From Reticulitermes lucifugus (taxonomy: Eukaryota; Arthropoda; Insecta; Blattodea; Rhinotermitidae), in assembly GCA_026260175.1 (NCBI GenBank), contig JAKCWW010004280.1, forward strand, positions 1-42,203: a DNA stretch of 42,203 bases, read 5' to 3'. How positions within the stretch are numbered: the first letter of the stretch is position 1; every line of letters starts with the position of its first letter. This document shows, piece after piece, positions 11,354-21,294 of the stretch. The notes under the pieces were generated by a model that was not told the origin of the DNA, searched no databases, and saw only the letters and a list, made by a program, of their open reading frames with translations. A program made the position numbers and the translations under genes.

Positions 11354-11439
11354 TATACAGGGTATACACAAAAGAATGGTGCGGTTTCAATCGACATTTC
11401 TATTGCAATCGCACCATTCTTTTATGTATACCCTGTATA
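11354..11439. mobile_element. 82-bp palindromic element with TA duplication
   Basis: TACAGGGTATACACAAAAGA... (11356-11391) is the inverted repeat of 11402-11437. The outer 28 bp differ at a single position, and the arms extend to 36 bp with three mismatches around a 10-nt loop. TA flanks both ends (11354-11355 and 11438-11439), as for Tc1/mariner-type insertions. Transcribed, it would form a near-perfect hairpin of pre-miRNA size. Superfamily assignment is tentative. Confidence 0.7.
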
Positions 11440-11827
11440 AAGAGTGCCCACATGATATTTCTGTCTAGGTTACATTATACAGTGTAGATCAGCGCATCCG
11501 CGGCAGGCACAACGATGGTGATACTGATGCGGATGATAAAGAATCTATAGCCAACTCCCAGAATCGATCGTTACGCACATACCCTGTAACGTATCGATTG
11601 CATAAAAAAATATATAGGCCTATGTTTCTTTTACTTGAAGCACGTTACAACTAGAAATATTGATATATACGTTTAGAGATAAATCATGAGAACTGAAAGG
11701 AAATTGTACTACTTGGGTGTGTACAAGTTTTAATTGATATTTAAAGGATTCTTAGCTATGTAATAATTCTAAAGACTATCCTTATGGTAACATATGAATT
11801 GTTGACAATGGTTTTGCGTGAGTAATA

Positions 11828-11971
11828 TCACCAACATTCACAAGGACGTTTTCAATTGTCACCAATATTAAAGGAAAACAAACACTACGTTTCGGAAGCT
11901 ACCTGATTTCGTCCTCAGGTAAAATCACAAGCGGTTTTACCTGAGGAAAAATTCCTTGTGAATATTGGTGA
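11828..11971. repeat. Head-to-head pair of retroelement tails, pair 1
   Basis: The left copy (minus) reads CCTGAGGACG ... CTTCC-GAAACGTA (complement of 11886-11918) and runs outward to 11828. The right copy (plus) starts at the same CCTGAGGA (11940-11947) and, after an internal deletion, ends at 11971. The outer arms TCACCAACATTCACAAGGA (11828-11846) and TCCTTGTGAATATTGGTGA (11953-11971) are inverted repeats with one mismatch. At the centre is a perfect 12-bp hairpin: 11913-11924 against 11935-11946, with a 10-nt loop. Confidence 0.65.
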
Positions 11972-12110
11972 CATTCCTATTTTTATGCCTGTTTTTTTGT
12001 ATGGCCATTTAATTAGGCGCTAAAAGTTTTTTTAGAATCAAAAAATAAGCAAAATACAATTGCTGTATATTGTAAAAGAAGTTGATACATATTTTGTACA
12101 AATATTCTCC

Positions 12111-12141
12111 CTGAAAATGGCCGCTTATTTCGAAACATGTA
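12111..12141 (+). repeat. Hammerhead-like tail motif, degenerate
   Basis: CTGAAAATGGCCG is followed by TTTCGAAACATGTA. The order of the boxes (CTGANGA-like, GAAA, self-complementary ACATGT, A) fits the family, but G8 is changed to A and no stem II can be drawn. It shares CATGTA and the general layout with 31231-31261. Single copy, no inverted partner found. Confidence 0.35.
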
Positions 12142-12144
12142 GAA

Positions 12145-13795
12145 CAGATATTAAATGAAGCAAAGTTAGATCGACAATTTTTTCTTTGTTTTGATGGTTT
12201 CATTGCGGGTTGTAAGTGTGAATATTAATGAGATCCATATTTTTGTATACACACTTTTCTACGATGGGCAGCCTCTTTTTATTAAAAGCGTAAATACTTT
12301 CAATAGTGTCGGAGGGAGAACATGCCGGTAGACGGACGGACATGATTTTCCCTACATGCATTTTGTCTTGCTCTGTACATAAAGAAGGCGGGTTGTAACG
12401 TTAAGGTAGATAGGTATAATACGGCCTGTCTGAAGTATGTCAAAGGGCTCGCTTCTGTGGAAATTTTCACTGTGAACAGAGTTGAAGTGTTTCACTCTCC
12501 TTCGCCAAGAAGCCTCTGTTTGGCGGAATCGTCAGGCCAAGTTTATTGGATTAGTGCGGCCGTTAGTCAGTCTGCTGGGTGTCACACCCACTCCAGTATT
12601 ACGGCTTTACGGAAATGAACTTTCCCTTACCCCAGTCTTCCTTTTCCCATTTCTAACTGTAAGGTAATTTCCTTTTGAGTTTCACTAGTATTTTTTATGG
12701 TAATTCATGTCTATTTGTTACATGGGGTGTCACATGAGGGTGCGAGAGAAGACAAGGGCCAGGATACAAAGTTGCAATCGTCTGTGTCGATGTTCTTGCT
12801 TTTGGTCTGTGCGTGACATTCGTTCATCGAAAAAATAATTTGAATTTACTCATTTTTTAAGACCAAAAAATTATTTTGTTTTATATTTGGCCTCTCACTT
12901 GATGGGGAAAAAATTTTATGTATTTTGTTGGTGATGAAAGTGGTTGAACCTCAGAGAAATGGGGTAAGAGGCGAATAAAAAAATACTAGTAGATGAGCTT
13001 AGATTATTTGCTGTCAGTGGAGAATAGGGTTTATTGAAAAGCTGATATTCGTCCAGCTGTTAAAGAATTTTAGCCCTGCCCATTTATAGAAATGGAAGCG
13101 TCATTATAATGTACACAGCAAATAAATCCAGTACTTAGCCAGGAGAATCAACTCCACACATGCTTTAAAATGCACTTTGGTATCTCGTACCTTAAGCCTA
13201 GGTTTCCCAAATTACCTCTACGTTACAGGTTTTCTGGCACTTAGATTAATGCAGCATTGTTAGACTTAATTTACTTAGTAGTCTTTCCATTTACCTTCGC
13301 TTCTAGCATTGTAACCAAACCGTATAATATACACCTCTTAGATTAAAGTTCAATAAGGTGACAAAGCCACTTCTTTCACAAAACAGGCCGTAGAAAACAA
13401 AGAGGAGAAGTGACAAGCGTAAAGGGGAGAGGGTGAAGAAGAAAGATTTGACACGGGTAATTGTACAGACGACAGTTTGCTTATGTTTCTGATGTAACAG
13501 CACCTCACTCACACTTTTTATTGCAACACGGTTTCATTTCATTCTTGTCCCCACTTCGGTGCTGATGAGAAATGAAGGCCTTGAAAAAAAGAGAGAGAGA
13601 GAGAGAAGGAAGCTTTGTGTCGTTACTTTGTGTAGCAGAGTAATATTCCCTGAAGAAATTAAGTGAAATCTCCCGTAAAAATTGATAAGACTAAAGTTGT
13701 TGAATGTGCCAGTACGTAGTTTAAACATGCATGTCCAAGGATTTGTGAGTGGGGGTTGAAGATAGTGTATGTCAGCAAAATAAATGAAGTCCCTT
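12145..13795. other. No gene recognised; GA tract at 13588-13606
   Basis: AT-rich DNA. The 61-codon frame at 12482-12667 is not recognisable. A short (GA)n run lies at about 13588-13606. Confidence 0.45.
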
Positions 13796-13799
13796 GTGA

Positions 13800-13925
13800 T
13801 CATCTTTGTCGATACGGTTAGAAATCCGACGTTTCGGGATTAGCCACGGCAAAAGAAGCCGTACGGGCATCTTGAAGAGCAGCAAATCTCTTGACCCTGC
13901 CAGGATTTGAACCCAGTTTTTTTCG
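13800..13925 (-). mobile_element. SINE-like head joined to GAAACGTC-type tail
   Basis: Read on the minus strand: a B-box-like GGTTCAAATCC with CTGGCAGGGTCAAGAGATTT comes first (complement of about 13890-13920). It runs directly into CTCTTCAAGATGCCCG, a hairpin ACGGC-TTCTTTT-GCCGT, and then ATCCCGAAACGTCGG (complement of about 13825-13842). The head half matches the fragment at 1775-1975, and the tail half belongs to the hammerhead-like tail family. The minus-strand order tRNA-like head, body, tail is that of a SINE that has borrowed a retroelement 3' end. Confidence 0.5.
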
Positions 13926-13929
13926 GTAG

Positions 13930-16405
13930 TCTAGCCCGTAGCCTACTCATTAAAATGACTGAGATACTTATCGAAGAATTGGCGCACTTCGTCGTATAGA
14001 TCTTGATGTTGAAGACATAGAAAATGTACTAATCGTCGGATATTTCTGCGTATCAATGCGGGTGATTTTTCGGGAGATACTATTGCATGTACTCTAGAAG
14101 CCGAGAGCTTTTGGGATTGAGGCTGGAAGGGAAGTGCAAATAGCGAGCAGTTATATTCAAAGTTCATGTTTGTAAAGGCTTAAGTTGAATTATAACTTCC
14201 CAAAAACCGATGTTATTTTAAAGTCATATGTTCCTGAATAATACGAACTTTTGTAATTCAATTTAAAAAAGTCGCACAGTATTTGCTTTTGCTTGACTCG
14301 AGACATTGTCCCAGCCCAGTCCAAGAAGGTCCCGAGGGAATGAGAAATGCCGGGTTTGAGAATATGACTCACGAGCTGCCAAATAAGAAGCAGAAAAATA
14401 AGTACTTTTTTTAAACAGTTGGAAACATACGAGGTAGATCTCGGTTACAAGATAATACTTTTGTGTTTCTTATTGTTAGGTTATCTATATAAATTCTATA
14501 CATACTTTTATCTCTATCTTACAAGGTATACAAATGCTACATGTAATATAGAACCTTTCAGTATAGGAGAGATGACATAGTTCACTTAAATAAGTAACGT
14601 AACACGTGCACATGTTTACCTCTTTCAAAATTAAGTTGAAATTCTACATCCTGTTCCACCTATTTCTGTCCAATACATTTTTTAAACTTATGGTTGATAT
14701 TGTTCCAGATAAAAATTATTACGTTTCTAATATTTGTTTTAAAATCTCTCGTTGTGTCCAGAATTTTTGATTATACTAAACGTTTAAAATCGAAATATAG
14801 GAGGAAACTGTAAAGGAAATGAGTGTGACGTACTGAAGTTAAGTGTACTGTGACAGTTTGTACTTTATTTCACAATGAGTCATTGAATTTAACCGGAACT
14901 CATTGTTTCTCTAACACATAATGCTTATAAGACAAGCATAGTATGTGATGGTTTGCAGTATCACATATTTGAATTGTATAATACTTGTTTTAGTGAAATG
15001 GCAGCACTAATATTTCGGAAAAGCGTGTTGCATTTTCAGGAATACTGAAACCCCTCTCGTGTGTGTATGAAGTGCAGCAGTAGAAAAACCTGGGAGTAGA
15101 GACTAAATTCTCTTCATGGCATAAAGCTTCTAACACGATACCTCGTTTAAGGTTTGTGTGGACAAATCCTTACATATGGCGATGTACATGCTTTTTGTGT
15201 TCGAAGTTCTAATTTGAGGGGTGGTTGTTGGGGCAACACGTCAGACATTGGCCCCCTGGGTGTGAAGCTAATGACGTACCATGTCGCCAGTAATTAAGAT
15301 GGCGGTTGCCTCACTGTGGGGGAGCGTGGGGACATAAGACAATCAATTCATCTCATCCTGCATCTCACAAGTTATAATAACTGAACAAGCTTCTTCTTCT
15401 TATATTTGAAAATTAAAAACAAAGGTACGAGTCTTTCGTGTCACCTTTGGGTTAACTAACTTTCTAGTTAACGCTGGTTACGAAGTGAGGTTCTAGGGCG
15501 TTCTAACAGGTAATATGAGTGGTCGCTCTTTCACACTCTGTTTGTTCTTGTCGTTTGTTGTTGTTGTTGTTGATGATAATGATGATGATGATGTTACAAA
15601 ATCAATTCTTTGAAAGAAACATGTGTTAATAATAATAACAAGGGTAAACATTACTCTCTGTTGAAACGTAATGTTACACATCTTCCTTGCAATTAGTAAT
15701 GTACAGATAAGATTTATTCAAATTTTCACAATTTATACCACATACAAGTTACTCCAACATGTTTTTGGCTAGCCTATGTAACCATATTGAGGGAGTACAC
15801 ACAAAGGTCATGTTTAGTTAGAATATAATCATTGTTGGAGATTAAGGTAAAGTGTACATTTAAAAGTTAATTACGGTGCTTTCTTACGAAATAGATGATA
15901 AAGTTATAAGATAAAAACAATGTTACTCTCTCCTGTTATACTTCTTCTTCTGTCTCACACGAACACATTGCAATTAACATTTAAATGTACATTTAACCTT
16001 CATCTTCGACACTGTTACACGATCTTAATTAAATATTACGCTTGGTGCACTACATAAAGATAGCTTCATATTAGTCGAGATATTTTGCAGTAATTTGTGT
16101 ATGGTACAAAGTGTGCACCAAGTTGGAATACATTTCAGCTGTGTATCACTCTTTGTGTTAAAGAATGAGAATTAGAATTATTCAAAACACCTCAATTTTA
16201 GAACATTTTAAACGAGTTTTATTTCATTTTGTGTTTGTGTAAGCGTGGACGAGAGGCGAGTTAAATGAACACAAGTTATTAGAGTGATTTTCTGTGGATT
16301 AAATGACAGGACATACGGTCAGGTATTTACCTTCTTGCCAGCAGGTTCAGATGAGAACTGGCCTCTACCTACCCTCCAGTCGAACAAATATAGTGGTGAC
16401 GTCCC
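13930..16405. other. No gene recognised; GTT/GAT microsatellite at 15555-15594
   Basis: Mostly unique-looking AT-rich DNA. A compound (GTT)n(GAT)n tract lies at 15555-15594. Short frames such as 13943-14167 and 16303-16527 are unrecognised. The stretch 16410-16462 (GCTGACCACTCATCTCCATC) resembles the distal part of the SINE-like fragment at 1775. Confidence 0.5.
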
Positions 16406-16462
16406 CGGAAATAAAATGGCTGAATCGTGATGCTGACCACTCATCTCCATCTGGTACCGAGT

Positions 16463-16576
16463 TTAACCCTTTAAATACTAAGATTAACCCAATTACGTAT
16501 ATATATTCGGTATTTACCACGCAGTAAACATCAGCTCTGTTATAGTAAAAACCAATCAGTTAATGCTAAAGAGGGA

Positions 16577-16611
<35 letters not shown>

Positions 16612-16612
16612 G
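16463..16612 (-). mobile_element. Partial piggyBac-like MITE, copy C, ending in (TAA)n
   Basis: TTAA at 16463-16466 is followed by CCCTTTAAATAC and then, in reverse orientation to copies A and B, by AATTACGTATAT, GCAGTAAACA and AAAAACCAATCAGTTAATGC, all present in the complement of copy A. In copy A the next bases are AAGGAAATAAT. Here GGGAAATAATAA leads into about eleven TAA units (16577-16611), after which homology is lost. The microsatellite therefore appears to have grown from the element's own AATAAT. Confidence 0.65.
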
Positions 16613-16614
16613 TC

Positions 16615-17148
16615 TTTGCACATTTCAGCTCTGCGCTATACCCATAAAGTGGATTACAATTTATCAGCCAAGCAGTCAAGTATCTTCCAACAAAGTATAT
16701 TCGATTGTGCTTCAGCTTGACATGGACCATATAGACTCCTTGAAACACAATAATTCCGCCTGTGTTAGTGGTCGGTTTGACTCGACCCTTCCATTAACCC
16801 TCGCTGCTCTGATCCTTCCCCTGTATCTTGCAATATATCGGCTATTGGGTTTGGTATCATCCACACAATAACCTGTGTATTGGAGGTTGCGACACTTACT
16901 GCACTGCCTAATTTAGCGTGTCAAATCCTGTCTATGTCGTGGGAACTGCGAGAATGGCGTTAGCACGTGTTCACTGGTGCCGAGAAACTTTGTCTGTAAT
17001 ACTTTGCTGTGCACGTATAGCAATATTTTGATTACAAGTACGTATATACTGAATGGATATGGCTGACAAAGGATTTTAATCCGGCTCGACATTATTCAAA
17101 TAATTGGGATCTTTATCAATATTACAATCACAGAGAGTTAACGACATA
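16615..17148. other. No feature recognised
   Basis: No repeat or coding signature is seen. The 102-codon frame starting at 16563 is opened by the TAA microsatellite, which reads as poly-isoleucine, and is not a gene. Confidence 0.5.
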
Positions 17149-17149
17149 T

Positions 17150-17560
17150 CTACCTGTCAGTGGAGCAGAATCCTACTTGAGAACCTAATAGGTCGTCAGC
17201 TAGTCAAGAATTTCCACGCATTGTAAGGAACCCGAAAGTTCATTACCGTGTTTACAAAAGCCAGTGACTTGCACCTATCCTGAGCCAGATCAATTCAGTT
17301 CATGATCTCCCATCTTATTTCTTTAAATTTGATTTTAATATTATCCTCTCATCTGTCCCTTGTTCTTCCGGGACTATTCCTTTCTTCAGATTTTTAAAAC
17401 AAAACTGTGTAAGAATTTCACTTTTCCTTACGTACAACGTGTCCCGCCCATCCAAACCTCCTTATTTCGATTACCTTAATAGCGTTTGGCGAAGAGTAAA
17501 ATCATGAAGCTCTTTATCATGCGCTTTTCTCCAGTCTTTTTATTCTTTATAGTACAAGAG
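17150..17560 (-). pseudogene. RT C-terminal/3' tail of second non-LTR family
   Basis: On the minus strand the frames give WRKAHDKELHD, then SSPNAIKVIEIRRFGWAGHV, then RWEDNIKIKFKE, then DLAQDRCKS, then FVNTVMNFRVP. This is the C-terminal order of an insect non-LTR reverse-transcriptase polyprotein, recognised from memory by the R-x-G-W-A-G-H-V and QDR landmarks. At least two frame shifts and several stops break it. The end carries the same GGATTCTGCTCCA-type terminus (complement near 17162-17174) as the copies at 2690, 20345 and 38985. Position 17560 is the point where similarity fades. Confidence 0.65.
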
Positions 17561-17867
17561 TGTAGTTTTGCCATTTATCATACCTACAGATGAGAACGAC
17601 AAAGCAGTTTCAGGCTTTCTCCTTCATGATGTGTTCCTTCTTCCGGTCGGAGTGCATTAATTAACTTGGTACTGCGTTGATCGTTCATTATTAAGTGTTG
17701 TGTCCGCTTGCGTCTATGATCTACAATACTTTCACTTACATTCTGTGTAGTATTTTTGAAAATTATTTGTAGTTGTTACAAATGATACGATAATTGTAAC
17801 AATTCTGTACTGCATAATTTTCTCTACAAATTTTCCAACGCGAAACCTTTTATAATAACTGAAACTG

Positions 17868-18209
17868 CACTCATCACTCGCTTTTCGCGGTTTCGTTCTT
17901 GGTGGTTTCGCAAATTCGCGGGATCAGCCCAAGCATAAAAGTACATAATCGAGCCCTTCAATGGGTAAGAGCATCAAAAATGTTCGACAACTCGCACAGT
18001 TCTTCGAGTCACACCGCATGATGTTAAAGGAGTTGAAGGAAAAAATAAGCAGCAGCTCACACTACAGTGTATATTGCAAAGAAAAGGAAACACTAAAAAC
18101 CAATAAAACATTCTTTTTTTTTGGGGGGAGCGTTAATTTATTTGCGGATTTTCGTGTTTCGTGGGGTCGTCTTGGAACCTAACATCCCGCGAAAGTTGGG
18201 GGATGAGTG
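17868..18209. mobile_element. pogo/Tigger-like non-autonomous element
   Basis: The left end CACTCATCACTCGCTTTTCG (17868-17887) and the complement of the right end, CACTCATCCCCCAACTTTCG (18190-18209), are imperfect terminal inverted repeats. The CATCCCCC...TTTCGCGG layout with GCGGATTTTCG-type subterminal text is typical of pogo/Tigger relatives. TA follows the right end (18210-18211), and the matching left dinucleotide is TG, presumably a mutated TA. The internal open frame at 17961-18182 has no recognised transposase motif and partly reads through a T/G run. Confidence 0.55.
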
Positions 18210-18214
18210 TACGA

Positions 18215-18580
18215 GTCTCTTACACGCAAGGTGCACGAGTATATGCCTGCCTGCATCTGCTTTAATGATTAAACCCAGTTAAGCAGTGTGTAATATTTCC
18301 TACAAACGTAAGAGAATCAACCGGCAATGAGAATGGTATGCGGCAGTTTAGAAGCGCCTCACATTATCTATCCCTTTGGTAGCCATTGCTTGTCCCTCTC
18401 ACAAATAGCTAACCTCTGACCACTGTGCGAAATGTACTCGGAGATGACCTTCTCGTTTGCATAATGACAGCTATTTCCGCCCCTTCACCTCACCCTCCCC
18501 CCAGGCTACTACCAATAACCTGAACACACTTGCCTTTTTATATGTTATGTAAAAGGACATAAGGCTTCTAGATCGATTCA
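18215..18580. other. No feature recognised
   Basis: Nothing beyond short pyrimidine runs near 18480-18500. Confidence 0.5.
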
Positions 18581-18585
18581 GCAAT

Positions 18586-18692
18586 AATGCCCACTAAAAT
18601 TCTCTCTTATATGTCGTAAAGACAAAAAAAAGGCCAGCCAAGAGAATGCTGCTTTCATATCAAAATATAAGAGAGAGCTATTGGAGGGCATT
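18586..18692. repeat. Imperfect fold-back, possible MITE
   Basis: AATGCCC...TCTCTCTTATAT (18586-18612) is inverted as ATATAAGAGAGA...GGGCATT (18665-18692), about 22 of 27 positions matching by eye, with a 52-bp centre. No convincing target-site duplication was found, so class is open. Confidence 0.45.
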
Positions 18693-18699
18693 GTATATC

Positions 18700-19745
18700 A
18701 TTTGAGGTTTGTGCACCATAAGCCAATACCGTCTATAAATGCCTGCAGATGGTGCAGCATCAGCGCAGAATTTCTCCTAAGTGCCACAAGGTCACACGTG
18801 TATAGTCATGATTCGAGTTTCTTGTCGCCCAATCAAGTACCGTAATTTTGTAAAGTGCAATATTAGATTCCGTGTTAATAAGACTGATAAGTGGCTTAAT
18901 TCTCCAGGCTTTATTTCCAGCTGGGATATCGCAATAGCATGATTTTAGGATCCACACAGCCTAATTTGGAATGAATACGAAGGGAAATTTCCCGAAGTTA
19001 TGACGGTCGCAGCGTGAAACTAACCGCTGTTCTCCGTCCAGACCTGAGGCCTTGAATGACAGCTCTAACTTCGTGCCTTCATACTTATACAGTGGCAAAT
19101 TTATCCTTTAGTGCATTTCTGTGTGTTGCAATATTTTTACCAAGCCTGTACGTTTTGCCTTAAAATTAGATCATTAATTCGCAGGGGTACATTGAGCCCC
19201 TGGCTATAAAATGTCAGAATGTACTGCCCACACACTGACCTTCATCGTCCCCTTCCCCCCGACACCAGCTCACAGCTACCATCCCCATGTGATAGAGGTA
19301 ACGTTACGTCTTCAAAACAAAGTTTGATCAATTTTTACTGCTGCAGAGAGCCTCGGACCGGCAGATAGAGCGTTGCTCTCGCTTGGTTATAGCTTGATAA
19401 ATGATTCATCGGGAGCCATTGGAAGAGCAACGTGATGATCAGGGAGCCCACAGGTTGGCGTTTTTACGATATTGGGGTCTCCATTAGTTGCACCGGGTCT
19501 GTAGGAGTTCTGACCTGGCACTGACCTCACTCGTCATGTCTGTAGGACGAAGAAGCGTCAGTAAGGTGATCTGAGTTGAAGGGTATGGGATCGAAACCAG
19601 ACACGTCTATTTTATGTCTCTTAGGAACATTGCTAATTAAGGATATGCGTGCTACAAATTAGTTCAGAACCTCTTGCCTGCTATCTGAAATTTAAAAACT
19701 ACGATGAAAACAAGTGTAACGTTACACATTTTTTTTTGTATCAGT
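18700..19745. other. No gene recognised
   Basis: The block near 19356-19395 (GGCAGATAGAGCG) resembles a tRNA A box, but no B box lies at tRNA spacing. A TATAAAA at 19204-19210 has no supporting downstream gene. Confidence 0.4.
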
Positions 19746-19747
19746 AT

Positions 19748-20010
19748 GACTCTGTTGCCGATCCCAGTGGCCGCGCGGTCTAAGGCATGGGTTTGCGGCC
19801 GCTCGGTTGCTGAGATTGCGGGTTCGAATCCCGCCGGGAGCATGGATGTCTCTTGTGAATGTTGTGTGTTGTCGGGTAGAATTCTCTGCATCGGACTGAT
19901 CACTCGTCCAGAGGAGTCCTGAATGTAATCGTGAAGCATCGATAATGAGGAAGCCCTGGCCCACTAGGGGCTGTTGAGCCATGAAGGAGAAAAAAAGGAC
20001 TCTATTCCTC
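19748..20010 (+). mobile_element. tRNA-Leu-like SINE, copy 1
   Basis: The head (from about 19760) reads GTGGCCGCGCGGTCTAAGGC, the D-arm/A-box region of a tRNA-Leu-type molecule, and then GGGTTCGAATCCC (B box, about 19819-19831). The body of about 160 bp ends in GGCTGTTGAGCCATGAAGGA and an A-rich tail (about 19989-19997). GACTCTGTTGCC (19748-19759) and GACTCTATTCCT (19998-20009) are a degraded target-site duplication. Copy 2 lies on the minus strand at 41131-41404. Frames read across this segment (for example SKAWVCGRSVAEIAGSNPA) come from the SINE head and are not proteins. Confidence 0.85.
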
Positions 20011-20045
20011 ACGTCAAGTGCAATTATAGATTAAGTATTTGAAGA

Positions 20046-20178
20046 CAGGGTCCTCTGGTATGTGACACCATGTACGCTACTTTATAAGTACCACCTTTTA
20101 TACCCTAAGGATGGAGTAAGGACGTACCTCCTACTTTGCAACCTTATACCAGACTACACGGTGTCAGTCCAAGAAGGC
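20046..20178. repeat. Head-to-head pair of retroelement tails, pair 2
   Basis: The right copy (plus, 20141-20178) reads CCTTATACCAGACTACACGG then TGTCAG. The left copy (complement of 20046-20092) reads ACTTATAAAGTAGCGTACAT then GGTGTCACATACCAGAGGAC. Both match the tail type seen at 32513-32676 (ACCAGACTACA...GTCACATNCC). The similarity is moderate and the centre is about 48 bp. Confidence 0.4.
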
Positions 20179-20344
20179 TAATATTAACATTTTTCATCGT
20201 GCTAGCATCAGATTGCGTAGATTAAGTGATTGTGTTCGAGAACGGGTAGCTGATGTGTGTATGTGGACTTATCAGGGCAGACGTGACAAAAGGCTGGACA
20301 ACAATGCATATTGAGGAACTTCATAATAAGTACTTCTTACTAAC

Positions 20345-20700
20345 TGTTACTGGATGGTAAAATTAATGAATATGAGACGGATGGGCATGTAGCAGTCATC
20401 GCAGAAATGAGGGGCGTATGACAGGTGTTCGGCCGGAAAACTTGAAAAGAAGGAAACGTTTCCAACGATTGGAGTTAGAGAGGATTATAATATTAAAGTG
20501 AATCTCAAAGAAATGATGTGGGAGGATGTGGTCTAGGTTAATTTGCCTCAAGATAGGGACAACTAGGGGGATGGTTTTAGCATGGCAATGAACATATGGA
20601 TTCACAAAAGGAGGGTAGATTATTGCGTAGCTAATTTACTATCAGCTTATCAAGTAGGATTCTGCTCCATGGAGTTAGTTCGGTAGAGGAAGGCAATTAC
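20345..20700 (+). pseudogene. RT C-terminal/3' tail of second non-LTR family
   Basis: Landmarks in order: MRRMG (the R-x-G-W-A-G-H-V region with a frame shift), GVRPENLKRRKR, EDYNIKVNLKEMMWEDV, NLPQDRDN and MNIWIHKRR, ending in SAYQVGFCSMELV and a stop near 20690. In-frame stops (for example after EDVV and DRDN) show it is dead. The 3' text GGATTCTGCTCCATGGAGTT is shared with the copy at 2690-3000. Recognition of the family is from memory. Confidence 0.65.
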
Positions 20701-21074
20701 TAGTACTGTGAATTACATAATGCCTGATAAATTTATAAAAAAGCATATGTAGTGATTGCGACAATATAGACTTCTAACAGAAAAGAAGTAACTAATCCTT
20801 AACAAGCTCCGTGCATTATATCTAGATGTAAAAATTAAAAATAACGTAACTCTACCAAGTTATTAATGATTGTATTGCATATTTAGATAAAAATGCAATT
20901 AACTGTTATTAATATTCGGTGTATAATTTCACCTATCTTCTCCTTGTCTTCTCTTCGTATGTAATAGCTACCTTAAGAATGGCTGAACGTAATTTCTTCA
21001 ACGTTTGTTTATTTTTGTGTTTTTTGAGAAAGATTTTCCCTGAACGCTGTTAAGGAACACAATGTTTGAAGTAT

Positions 21075-21290
21075 TAATTCTTCTGGGATATGATGCTGTA
21101 CCACTGGCTAATTGGTTCCCCGTTTCGAGGTAACGTAGTGTTTCTATCTTCACAGGTAGAAATATCCACGACATTGGATATTTGATTATCTGGAAATTTG
21201 AACCCTTGAAGAAGAAACCACTACATTTTCTCGAAACGTCGGGAATCGATTATCCAGTGACGCTGTGCGGTATCATATCCCAGAGGAATG
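21075..21290. repeat. Head-to-head pair of retroelement tails, pair 3
   Basis: The right copy (plus, 21202-21290) runs CCCTTGAAGAAGAAACCACT ... TTTTCTCGAAACGTCGGG ... CATATCCCAGAGGAAT. The left copy is the complement of 21075-21160 and runs CCTGTGAAGATAGAAACACT ... TTACCTCGAAACGGGG ... CATATCCCAGAAGAAT. In the right copy CCC and GGG can form stem I and AGAAA/TTTCT stem II of a hammerhead-like fold. The 3' ends point outward and both copies start at the TGAAGA box. Confidence 0.7.
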
Positions 21291-21294
21291 GAAA

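Noticed and set aside
12111..12141. Active hammerhead ribozyme at this site
   Set aside because: G8 of the core is changed to A and stem II cannot form, so only a degenerate motif is reported.
19204..19210. TATAAAA as a promoter
   Set aside because: Common by chance in AT-rich DNA, with no gene or initiator evidence downstream.
19350..19610. Possible tRNA or SINE starting at GGCAGATAGAGCG
   Set aside because: The only B-box-like string (GGGATCGAAACC near 19588) is over 200 bp away; no cloverleaf can be drawn.
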